From Spirosoma utsteinense (GTDB taxonomy: Bacteria; Bacteroidota; Bacteroidia; Cytophagales; Spirosomataceae): a DNA stretch of 64,000 nucleotides. Every line of letters begins with the position of its first letter. Positions within the stretch are counted from its first letter, which is position 1. Where the stretch lies: positions 209,688-273,687 of the forward strand of contig NZ_VFIA01000005.1 of the NCBI RefSeq assembly GCF_014282275.1. The letters run 5' to 3'. The position numbers and the translations under genes are program-made. This document shows positions 9,000-16,213 of the stretch, one piece after another. Under the pieces are notes generated by a model. That model worked only from the letters and a program-made list of their open reading frames with translations. It was not told where the DNA came from and ran no database searches.

Positions 9000-9113
9000 T
9001 GTAGAGACGCGACCCTTCGCGTCTCAGCCTGCGTCAGCAACAGGCCGAAAGGGAAGCTATCTATCCGGTTGCTGACGCAGGCTGAGACGCGAAGGGTCGC
9101 GTCTCTACATCAA
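8996..9113. repeat. Perfect 46-bp palindrome with GAGACGC core
   Basis: Arms 8996-9041 and 9068-9113 are exact reverse complements around a 26-base loop. The left arm begins inside the argH stop codon and the right arm ends 8 bases before the stop of the opposing gene. Within each arm GAGACGCGA and TCGCGTCTC form a smaller palindrome. It can serve as a two-way terminator but is far longer than needed. Confidence 0.9.
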
Positions 9114-9120
9114 CTGCTTC

Positions 9121-9990
9121 TTATTCCCACCGGTAAGCCACCAGCTTGTTCTTGTAAAACGTTGGGACAATCAACAGTTTTTTCTTGGCGACATATTCGA
9201 TATCGGCCGCGTTGACTTTGTCGGTCCGGGTGTCCAGTAACCGCTGTTTCGTACCATCAGCACCGACATGGAATACCTGGCCGTTCCAATCCGACACAAA
9301 GTAGTTGGCTTTCCCCTCCGGTACGATCCCATCGGTAACGGCCATACTATCGGCAATGGTCATTATGGTTTTGGTATTGATATCTACCGCCCGCAGGGCA
9401 CCGGTTTTTGTGGAGCCAATCATGAGCTGATTCTTACCGACGGCCAGCACCCCATTGGGTTTATTTAGTTGCTCACCCTCCATCCAGACTTCCCATTTCC
9501 CATCTTTAAGCCGATAGATCTTATCATTGCGGCTGTCGGAGACATACACGGTACCATCTTTGGCTACCGTTACGTCATTGAGAAAAGCGCCTTTCTCAAC
9601 GACGGCATCCCAGGTCTTTTCGGCCTGTCCCGTTTCGGTGTTGATCGCTATTAGCCGATACACGTCGGTTACGTAAAGGCGTTTTTTGTAAATGCCCATT
9701 CCTTTGGGTGCATTCAGCCCTGATGTCCAGCGCAGGTTTTCGATTTTACCATCGAGCGATACTTTGGAGATAAATCCCGCACCGTCGAGTTCATCGGCCT
9801 TGCCATCTATATTCGCTACATATAACACGCCCGTCTGATCGTCATACAGGACAGATTCGGGCGTACGCAAGGTGGTGTCTGTTTCCCAGGCTTTTACCAG
9901 TTTACCCGGCTTCGGACGGGTAGCGGGCAGGGCGGCTGCCAGACACAGACCGAGAAAAGGAAGTACGAACGTAAATGGTTTAATTTTCAT
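9121..9990 (-). CDS. Secreted SMP-30/gluconolactonase-like beta-propeller protein
   Basis: A 289-residue protein with a signal peptide (MKIKPFTFVLPFLGLCLAAA) followed by propeller blades: PESVLYDDQTGVLYVANIDG, APKGMGIYKKRLYVTDV, FLNDVTVAKDGTVYVSDSRND and KPNGVLAVGKNQLMIGS. The blade pattern with acidic metal-site candidates (Glu in PESVLY, Asn-Asp in FLNDV, Asn in KPNGV) matches the SMP-30/LRE fold, in which a metal sits in the central channel. Whether it is a lactonase is not shown. It is transcribed alone toward argH and is divergent from the small gene at 10200. Confidence 0.82.
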   Translation of the reverse strand: MKIKPFTFVLPFLGLCLAAALPATRPKPGKLVKAWETDTTLRTPESVLYDDQTGVLYVANIDGKADELDGAGFISKVSLDGKIENLRWTSGLNAPKGMGIYKKRLYVTDVYRLIAINTETGQAEKTWDAVVEKGAFLNDVTVAKDGTVYVSDSRNDKIYRLKDGKWEVWMEGEQLNKPNGVLAVGKNQLMIGSTKTGALRAVDINTKTIMTIADSMAVTDGIVPEGKANYFVSDWNGQVFHVGADGTKQRLLDTRTDKVNAADIEYVAKKKLLIVPTFYKNKLVAYRWE

Positions 9991-10199
9991 AAGACAAGCT
10001 GATAATCAGCACAATTAACTTTTTAATAAACTTTTTTTATTGAGTAATTTGAGGTGTAAACCTGTTTCAAAGCTTAGAAAAGGTAGAAGGGATATAATTT
10101 TTCTAATTACCGATTTAACAGCAAAAATTTCGGCAGAAACAATCTGAAAATGAGTTCGTTTACTTTCTCGCACGCTAAAAGTAAATCATCCCTTCGGTT

Positions 10200-10409
10200 A
10201 TGGAAAACAATAAACCTACTCCCGTCTGGGCTCAGGCAAACACGCCTACGCTCAAAGAAAGCATTCGTGATATGATCCAATTACAACAGGAGCGCCATGT
10301 CCCGGATGAATTATTCTGGGAAATTTTCAACCTACGTGTTCTGTTAAATGAGCAGATCGATATGAACGCATTTTTCAACCCCCACGACAGTAAACCTGGC
10401 CGGGCCTGA
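10200..10409 (+). CDS. Small conserved-looking hypothetical protein
   Basis: A 69-residue soluble protein, not recognised. It is acidic to neutral, predicted helical (LKESIRDMIQLQQERH and DELFWEIFNLRVLLNEQ) and lacks a signal peptide. It starts at the first ATG after a 209-base AT-rich spacer and ends 52 bases before the opposing MFS gene. The amphipathic composition suggests a real protein rather than chance, but no homology is claimed. Confidence 0.55.
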   Translation: MENNKPTPVWAQANTPTLKESIRDMIQLQQERHVPDELFWEIFNLRVLLNEQIDMNAFFNPHDSKPGRA

Positions 10410-10460
10410 CGTCAGTACGGCCTCCAAACGCAGGCGATGAAACCTGCCCGATATACGCCT

Positions 10461-11711
10461 TTATACCAGCTTTACGGCCAGCAGCGCCTTCGATTTGATG
10501 TAGATATACACCAGCGCAACGAGTGTAAACGCCCCCCCTATCAGGACCGACGGGACCGTACCAAACAGACGGGCCATCACCCCCGACTCGAACGCACCTA
10601 TCTCGTTGGACGAGCTCACGAATATTCCGTTTACAGCCGCTACACGACCACGCAGGTGATCGGGTGGAAAAATTTGCATGATCGTCTGACGAATGATCAC
10701 ACTGACGCTATCGAAGGCACCGGTTAGGCCCAGCATGACAAGCGACAGGTAAAAATTGGTCGACAAGGCGAAAATGATCGTTGCCACACCGAAGCCAGCC
10801 ACGGCCAGCAGCATGTTGCGCCAGGCATTATGAATAGGCGGAAACCGGGTCATGATAGCCAGCGTCAGTACGGCACCTATCGATGGAGACGCCCGAAGAA
10901 AGCCAAGTCCTTCGGCGCCAACCTTCAGGATATCCTCGGCGAAGATGGGCAGAATAGCCACCACACCACCAAAAAGAACGGAGAACAGATCGAGCGAGAT
11001 GGCATACAGCACGATCTGTGTACGAAACACAAATCGAAAGCCTTCTTTCAGACTTTCACGGAACCCCTGTACCGGTTCATTACTGACCGGTACGGGCTTT
11101 CGACTGACCAGCGTTATCAACAGAAAACACAGAACCAGTAGCCCGATAACGACGAGAAGCGTATTATCGAACCCTAGACCACTGTAGAGAAACCCCGCTA
11201 TGCCCGGCCCGACAATGGCCCCTGTTTGCCAGAACGAACTGCTCCAGGTTGCGGAGTTGGTATAAAGCTCACGAGGCACCAGAAACGGTTTCAGCGATGA
11301 ACTCGCCGGGGAATAGAAACCTTTGGCCGTTCCGATCAGCATCAGCACGCCGTAGATTGTGGCCAGCTGCGCCGTTTGCGATAGCCCCCCTAGTATAGAT
11401 GGCTGGAAAACGGCATACAGAATGACCGAGCCTAGGGTGATAACCAGCAAGCTCCACTGTAGTATTCGTTTTTTGTCGCGCCGGTCGGCCAGGTGCCCGC
11501 CAAATAGCGACAGGGCGATGAACGGTAAAGCCTCGGCCAGACCAACAAGGCCCAGCGACAACGGATCGTGGGTAATTTTGTAGAGTTCGTAGCCAAGAAC
11601 TACCTCCTGGATCAGCAGGGTTGCCGTAATCAGGAAGCTGTTCATGACAAAATAGCGAAAATCAGGTATGCGCAGGGAAGCGTACGTATCTACTTTGGTA
11701 TCTGGTGTCAT
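10461..11711 (-). CDS. MFS transporter, EntS-like (MFS_3) exporter
   Basis: A 416-residue permease with 12 predicted helices. The sequences FGGHLADRRDKKRILQWS (loop 2-3) and VGPGIAGFLYSGLGF resemble the enterobactin exporter EntS branch of MFS, which exports siderophores or drugs. PPDHLRGRVAAVNGIFVSSSNEIGAFESG in the second half is a family hallmark. No siderophore genes are nearby, so the substrate is open. The gene is divergent from the TrpF-like gene at 11807, with a 95-base shared spacer. Confidence 0.88.
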   Translation of the reverse strand: MTPDTKVDTYASLRIPDFRYFVMNSFLITATLLIQEVVLGYELYKITHDPLSLGLVGLAEALPFIALSLFGGHLADRRDKKRILQWSLLVITLGSVILYAVFQPSILGGLSQTAQLATIYGVLMLIGTAKGFYSPASSSLKPFLVPRELYTNSATWSSSFWQTGAIVGPGIAGFLYSGLGFDNTLLVVIGLLVLCFLLITLVSRKPVPVSNEPVQGFRESLKEGFRFVFRTQIVLYAISLDLFSVLFGGVVAILPIFAEDILKVGAEGLGFLRASPSIGAVLTLAIMTRFPPIHNAWRNMLLAVAGFGVATIIFALSTNFYLSLVMLGLTGAFDSVSVIIRQTIMQIFPPDHLRGRVAAVNGIFVSSSNEIGAFESGVMARLFGTVPSVLIGGAFTLVALVYIYIKSKALLAVKLV

Positions 11712-11806
11712 AAAAACTCAACTGCAAATCGGACGCGAAGGATTACAAAGGTCGCCAAAAACTGTTGCGATCCTTGAAAATTAACCGCTTCTTCGCACCA
11801 AAAACG

Positions 11807-12460
11807 ATGAGAACCCGCCTGAAGATTTGCTGCATCAGTAGTCTCGATGAGGCCCGTCTGGCCATTCGGCTCGGGGCCGATGCACTCGGTTTGGTTGGCG
11901 AAATGCCTAGTGGACCCGGCGTGGTTGGCGATACCGTAGCGGCTCAAATCGTGCAGATAACTCCCCCACCCATTGCGACGTTCATGCTCACCAGCCAAAC
12001 GACGGTCGACGGCATTATGGCACACCAGAAACGTGTTGGTGCTAACACGATCCAGCTTGTCGATGCTGTACCGGCCGAAGCATACCAGCAACTCCACCAG
12101 GCGCTGCCCGCAGTTAAACTCGTGCAGGTCATTCACGTGCTCGATCAGGCTAATATCGACGAAGCCCTGCTGGCCGTTCATAACGGGGCCGATGCCTTAC
12201 TACTCGATTCGGGTAATCCCACACTGGCGGTAAAAGAATTGGGTGGCACCGGGCGGGTTCATAACTGGCTGATCAGTCGCCGGATCGTTGAGCTGTCGCC
12301 AGTTCCGGTTTTCCTGGCAGGCGGTTTACACCCAAGCAATGCTCGCGAAGCTGTAGACACAGTACGACCATTCGGACTGGACATTTGCAGTGGCGTCCGC
12401 ACAAACGGGCGTCTGGACGAGCATAAGCTCACCGCCTTTATCACCGCCTTAGCGGGATAA
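11807..12460 (+). CDS. Phosphoribosylanthranilate isomerase-like (TrpF family) protein
   Basis: A 217-residue (beta/alpha)8 barrel protein of the TrpF family, whose known members isomerise phosphoribosylanthranilate in tryptophan synthesis. The catalytic Cys is present at position 8 in KICC and the catalytic Asp at about 134 in ALLLDSG. FLAGGLHPSNA and DICSGVRTNG are the C-terminal phosphate-site motifs. Departures from TrpF are KICC instead of KICG, no SPR loop after strand 2 (LVGEMPSGPG instead) and SGVR instead of SGVE. No trp genes are adjacent. It may be a paralogue with another substrate. The ATG at 11807 is preferred over 11765 because the protein then begins at strand 1. Confidence 0.8.
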   Translation: MRTRLKICCISSLDEARLAIRLGADALGLVGEMPSGPGVVGDTVAAQIVQITPPPIATFMLTSQTTVDGIMAHQKRVGANTIQLVDAVPAEAYQQLHQALPAVKLVQVIHVLDQANIDEALLAVHNGADALLLDSGNPTLAVKELGGTGRVHNWLISRRIVELSPVPVFLAGGLHPSNAREAVDTVRPFGLDICSGVRTNGRLDEHKLTAFITALAG

Positions 12461-12470
12461 CAGCTGTGCC

Positions 12471-12528
12471 AACCTAAAAAAGGCCCGGCCACGAAGCGTA
12501 TGTCTTCGTAACCGGGCCTTTTCAGGTT
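12471..12528. terminator. Bidirectional terminator between the TrpF-like gene and hsp20
   Basis: An imperfect stem of about 25 bp (12471-12496 with 12504-12528) carries a GC core (GGCCCGG / CCGGGCC) flanked by A-rich and T-rich arms on both sides, the usual form of a two-way terminator between convergent genes. Confidence 0.88.
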
Positions 12529-12548
12529 AGCAGTTGCGCTGCTTATCG

Positions 12549-12986
12549 TTAGGCGATAGCAATTTCTTTGACGACTTTCTCTTCGCTTGCAACGATTTTA
12601 GGCAAGGTTACCGTCAGGATACCGTCGGTGTAAGCTGCCACAATTTGCTCAACATTTACATGTTTAGGCAATTTGAAACTACGCTCGAACGCATTGATAC
12701 CAAACTCGTGACGGGTGAAATTTTCTGCGGTTTGGTCAGCCGCCTGTTCAGGTTGATAAGCGATCGACAGTGTGTTCGCTTCAACAGTCAATTTGATTGC
12801 ATCTTTTTTCAACCCAGGAGCAGCCAATTCCAGCAGGAACGCGGCTTCGGTATCTTTTACATTCACCGCCGGCACATTTTGCTTGGACGTATAGCCTTGA
12901 TTAACAGCCGGACGACCGTAAGTACGGGCGCTATAAAATGGGTTAGCGAACGAAGGAAAGCGATTATAATGAACTAAAGTTGCCAT
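12549..12986 (-). CDS. Hsp20/alpha-crystallin small heat shock protein
   Basis: A 145-residue ATP-independent holdase. The alpha-crystallin domain covers about residues 40-137, beginning with VPAVNVKDTEAAFLLELAAPGLKKD and closing with the signature AAYTDGILTVTLPK. The short N-terminal arm (MATLVHYNRFPSFANPF) is typical of Bacteroidota members. It is monocistronic, with the two-way terminator on its 3' side. A palindrome at 13008-13023 sits in its leader and could be an operator. Confidence 0.95.
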   Translation of the reverse strand: MATLVHYNRFPSFANPFYSARTYGRPAVNQGYTSKQNVPAVNVKDTEAAFLLELAAPGLKKDAIKLTVEANTLSIAYQPEQAADQTAENFTRHEFGINAFERSFKLPKHVNVEQIVAAYTDGILTVTLPKIVASEEKVVKEIAIA

Positions 12987-13323
12987 GTTAGTTAGTTTTC
13001 GATGGATTGTTCATTGTTGAACACATCACTACTTAATCAAACAGTATACCAATGGATAAACAGCAACCTAAACAAGACATTATGTCTGCTTTAGACAGAT
13101 AATCCGCAAAAACTACGCCATATTGTCACTATAAACTTTATTCAAGGCAGATAATGAGTCAAACTTACAGATTCGGCATCCTATTGAAATAACCTCATAA
13201 TTTAATATATAGGCTTGATAGACAGAAATTTAAGCTTTTTTTAGCCTTGGCTTTAACCCGCTAAGTCCTACTTTTAGCTAGTTAATCCAGATAATTACCA
13301 CTATCACTTGTACTGATTTAATT
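12987..13323. other. AT-rich divergent promoter region of hsp20 and the TPR gene
   Basis: The 337-base spacer holds no supported gene. It is clearly more AT-rich than the flanking genes, contains the TGTTCA-N4-TGAACA palindrome at 13008-13023 and several T- and A-runs, and must carry the promoters of both divergent genes. No exact TAnnTTTG with a matching -33 box was found. Confidence 0.6.
13008..13023. promoter_or_regulatory. Palindrome in the hsp20 leader
   Basis: TGTTCA-TTGT-TGAACA is a perfect 6-bp inverted repeat 22 bases upstream of the hsp20 start. Its TGTTC/GAACA half-sites also occur in the operator candidate at 47657-47670, with a different spacer. Confidence 0.4.
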
Positions 13324-14664
13324 ATGAAGCCACGTTTTTTACCGCTGGCCGTGCTGGCTTTGTGTGTATGTCTAAGTAAACAAGTTGATGCCCAACAAAC
13401 AGCCATTGACTTTTTCGAAAATGGAATTACTAAAAGCAAGACCGGCGATTACACCGGAGCGTTACAGGCGTTTAGCATGGCAATTACGATGAACCCCGAA
13501 AACGCAGCCAGCTACTACAATCGGGGGTTGGCCAAAGCGAATCTCAAAGATCACCGGGGCGCTGTGCTCGATTACGACCGGGCTATCGAACTCAACGCGA
13601 AAGATGCCATGGCTTACCTGAGCCGGGGACTTAGTAAAAGCAAGCAGGAAGACTACCGGGCTGCTCTTTCCGATTACAGCCGGGCCATTGAACTGAACCC
13701 CGACGACCCCCAGTCCTATTATAACCGGGGCGTGAGCCGGAGTCATGTCGAGCAGTACCGGGGAGCCCTGGCCGATTTCACAAAATCCATTGAACTGGAG
13801 CCCTCGAACATACAGGCGTTTTATGCCCGGGGCGTCATTAAACAGAAGCTCCATGACTACCCGGGTAGTCTATCTGACTTCGGCAAGGTGATTGAAACAA
13901 CACCTAAGCGCTCGTCGGCCTATGCCGGTCGGGGCATGTCGAAGGTTGCGTTGAACGACTTTACCGGAGCGCTCACTGATCTGGCCAAAGCCATCGAACT
14001 TAACCCCGAAGACAGCGATTCATACTACTATCGGGCTTATGCCAAAAGTAAGCTTGACGATTACAATGGCGCGCTTCCCGACTACGACCAGACCATCCGG
14101 CTTAAAGCCACTAATTATGCTGCGTATTATGGCCGCGGCTTCTGTCGCAGCAAACTTGGCGATCAGAAAGGGGCTGTACAGGACTTCAACCAAGCCATCG
14201 AGATCGACAACGCCAACGTAGAAACCAAAGTGGTGTATAGCGGACGTATGTCACACACGATACTGGACAATCTGCGCAATGTGGTCCAGGAAAGAAACAA
14301 AATAAATGAAGTGGGCAGCGAGCGGGCCGAAGCGTATTTTAGCCGGGGTGTGAGTAAAAGCAAACAGGGCGAAGCTAAAGCCGCGATGATCGATCTAAGC
14401 AAAGCCATTGAGCTAAGCCCCACCTACGCAGAGGCTTATTTTACGCGCGGCCTGATCAAATCATCGCAGGGCGACCAGAAATCGGCTATCATGGATTGCA
14501 ACAGTGCTATCAAACTTAACCCGCGTTACGCCGAAGCCTTCTACGTTCGGGGTCTTCTCAAGCATAGCCTTGGCGATGAAAATGGCGGCTGTCTCGATCT
14601 CTCCAAAGCAGGAGAATTTGGCTACACCCCGGCCTACAAAGTTATCAGCGAGTATTGTAACTAA
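13324..14664 (+). CDS. Secreted tetratricopeptide repeat protein
   Basis: A 446-residue protein with a signal peptide (MKPRFLPLAVLALCVCLSKQVDA) and about 11 TPR units of 34 residues. Eight run from about residue 25 to 300, marked by repeated YYNRG or YLSRG helix-A and DFxxAIELNP helix-B motifs. A non-TPR insert (about 300-335, SGRMSHTILDNLRNVVQERNK) interrupts the array before three more repeats. TPR arrays are protein-docking scaffolds; this one should act in the periplasm or on the outer membrane, with partner unknown. It stands alone, divergent from hsp20, and is followed by the perfect palindrome at 14678-14733. Confidence 0.9.
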   Translation: MKPRFLPLAVLALCVCLSKQVDAQQTAIDFFENGITKSKTGDYTGALQAFSMAITMNPENAASYYNRGLAKANLKDHRGAVLDYDRAIELNAKDAMAYLSRGLSKSKQEDYRAALSDYSRAIELNPDDPQSYYNRGVSRSHVEQYRGALADFTKSIELEPSNIQAFYARGVIKQKLHDYPGSLSDFGKVIETTPKRSSAYAGRGMSKVALNDFTGALTDLAKAIELNPEDSDSYYYRAYAKSKLDDYNGALPDYDQTIRLKATNYAAYYGRGFCRSKLGDQKGAVQDFNQAIEIDNANVETKVVYSGRMSHTILDNLRNVVQERNKINEVGSERAEAYFSRGVSKSKQGEAKAAMIDLSKAIELSPTYAEAYFTRGLIKSSQGDQKSAIMDCNSAIKLNPRYAEAFYVRGLLKHSLGDENGGCLDLSKAGEFGYTPAYKVISEYCN

Positions 14665-14677
14665 GCCTCAAATGAGA

Positions 14678-14733
14678 CCTTCCTGCCACAGCGACAGCCA
14701 GCAGAACTGCTGGCTGTCGCTGTGGCAGGAAGG
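14678..14733. terminator. Perfect 27-bp hairpin after the TPR gene
   Basis: Arms 14678-14704 and 14707-14733 are exact reverse complements with only two bases between them. It follows the TPR stop by 13 bases and lies 85 bases from the end of the convergent AMP nucleosidase gene. There is no T-run, so it may be a repeat element used as a terminator. Confidence 0.75.
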
Positions 14734-14818
14734 GTTGACCAGTTTCTCCCATCGCTGAAACCCTTTCCAACGGGAGCTTGCCGGTGACTTACCCGTAAAA
14801 TCCCGATTGCGGCCCTGC

Positions 14819-15589
14819 CTACTCGAATCGCAGGTGCTTCACGGACTCGCCCGATGATTCGAGTTCGAGCAGGGCATCGATGCCTATTTCGAGGTGCTTA
14901 TTGACGAACTGGCCCGTTACGCGCTTGTCACTTTCTTCCGTTTTGACACCCTCCGGAACCAATGGATTGTCGGACACCAGCAGCAGCGCTCCGTGCGGGA
15001 TGGAGTTCACGAAACCAACCGTAAATATCGTGGCCGTTTCCATGTCGATGGCCATGGCCCGGATTTCGCGCAGGTATTCTTTAAACACCTCATCGTGCTC
15101 CCAGATGCGCCGGTTGGTCGTATATACCGTACCGGTCCAGTAGTCGAGCTCATATTTCTTGATCGTCGACGAAACCGCCCGCTGAAGCCGGAACGAGGGT
15201 AGGGCCGGAATCTCGGGCTTCATATAGTCGTTGCTGGTTCCCTCACCCCGGATGGCCGCGATGGGCAGAATCAGGTCGCCAATCTGCGTTTTCTTGAGTC
15301 CGCCACACTTACCCAGAAACAGTACCGCCTTGGGATCGATGGCCGAGAGGAGGTCCATGACCGTAGCGGCCATGGCGCTGCCCATCCCAAAATTGATTAT
15401 CGTGATGTTATTGGCCGTGGCCGTTTGCATGGCGCGCCCCATGCCGAAAATCTCAACGTCAAATTTAGTCGCGAAAATCTCGACGTAGTTGATGAAGTTG
15501 GTCAGCAATATGTATTCGCCGAACCCGTCAATGGGCGTGCCGGTGTAACGCGGCAACCAGTTAGTTACAATCTCTTCTTTTGTCTTCAT
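14819..15589 (-). CDS. AMP nucleosidase / purine nucleoside phosphorylase family
   Basis: A 256-residue protein of the PNP/UDP phosphorylase superfamily. AMP nucleosidase hydrolyses AMP to adenine and ribose 5-phosphate. GKCGGLKKTQIGDLILPIAA is the conserved substrate/phosphate region, followed by GEGTSNDYM and the catalytic-loop motif AIDMETATIFTVG with its ribose-binding Met-Glu. LLLVSDNPL carries the Asp expected to protonate the base. It is shorter than E. coli Amn because it lacks the N-terminal regulatory domain, as usual for Bacteroidota members. It is monocistronic. Confidence 0.85.
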   Translation of the reverse strand: MKTKEEIVTNWLPRYTGTPIDGFGEYILLTNFINYVEIFATKFDVEIFGMGRAMQTATANNITIINFGMGSAMAATVMDLLSAIDPKAVLFLGKCGGLKKTQIGDLILPIAAIRGEGTSNDYMKPEIPALPSFRLQRAVSSTIKKYELDYWTGTVYTTNRRIWEHDEVFKEYLREIRAMAIDMETATIFTVGFVNSIPHGALLLVSDNPLVPEGVKTEESDKRVTGQFVNKHLEIGIDALLELESSGESVKHLRFE

Positions 15590-15688
15590 TAGTTAGTGAA
15601 TTGGCGAATTCATAAGAAAGCAAAAGTGAGGTCAAAAAGATTCACTCGACAACACATTCACTCATTCGCGGTTTATCTTTGATAGCTG

Positions 15689-15755
15689 GTAGCCTGGACG
15701 GCCACGTCCGGGAAAAGCAAATTTATTCATACCCGGACGTGGCCGTCCAGGCTAC
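15689..15755. repeat. 24-bp palindrome with a half copy elsewhere in the window
   Basis: Arms 15689-15712 and 15732-15755 are exact reverse complements around a 19-base AT-rich loop. The core reads CCCGGACGTGGCCGTCCAGG, and the same arm recurs at 52449-52472 with one mismatch. The right arm ends six bases before the ATG at 15761. Confidence 0.88.
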
Positions 15756-15760
15756 GTTTC

Positions 15761-16204
15761 ATGGTTCCGCTCAACCTGCCTACGTTCGATCACAAAACTA
15801 AACAAGTCGAAGGGAAACCGTATATTTTCGATTTGTTACGCCGGAAGTACGTCCGACTGTCGCCCGAAGAATGGGTGCGTCAGCATATCGTCAATCTGCT
15901 GCTTACCCACTACGCCTACCCGAAAGCGCTGATCCGGTCGGAAGGTGGGCTGATGTTCAACCAGACCCAGAAACGTACCGACGTTGTGGTCTTCGACCGG
16001 CAAGGCCAGCCGTTTCTGATCGTCGAATGTAAAGCCCCCCAGATTCCGCTGACACAGGCCGTATTCGACCAGATTTCGCGTTATAACCACGTTCACCGGG
16101 CACCCTATATCGTCATCAGCAACGGACTCACCCATTACTGCTGCTGCGTAAACCACGAAACCGCCGAGGTTAGCTTCATGGATGACTTCCCGGCCTTTAT
16201 CTAA
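15761..16204 (+). CDS. Stand-alone HsdR N-terminal-like (HSDR_N_2) protein
   Basis: A 147-residue protein matching the N-terminal nuclease domain of type I restriction R subunits. The order is a helical start (EEWVRQHIVNLLLTHYAYP), a conserved Gln-Lys-Arg-x-Asp (NQTQKRTDVVVFD), then FLIVECKAP, giving a D-(x)n-ExK metal site, and finally QISRYNHVHRAPYIVISNG. No HsdM, HsdS or helicase domain is present, so it is not a restriction system. Such single-domain proteins are common in Bacteroidota genomes and of unknown role. Its start lies just behind the palindrome ending at 15755. Confidence 0.85.
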   Translation: MVPLNLPTFDHKTKQVEGKPYIFDLLRRKYVRLSPEEWVRQHIVNLLLTHYAYPKALIRSEGGLMFNQTQKRTDVVVFDRQGQPFLIVECKAPQIPLTQAVFDQISRYNHVHRAPYIVISNGLTHYCCCVNHETAEVSFMDDFPAFI

Positions 16205-16213
16205 CCTTCGCCC

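Noticed and set aside
15761..16204. HsdR_N-like gene considered as a remnant of a type I restriction system
   Set aside because: The frame is intact, starts and ends cleanly as one domain, and no hsdM/hsdS remnants flank it. Single-domain versions are common in the phylum.
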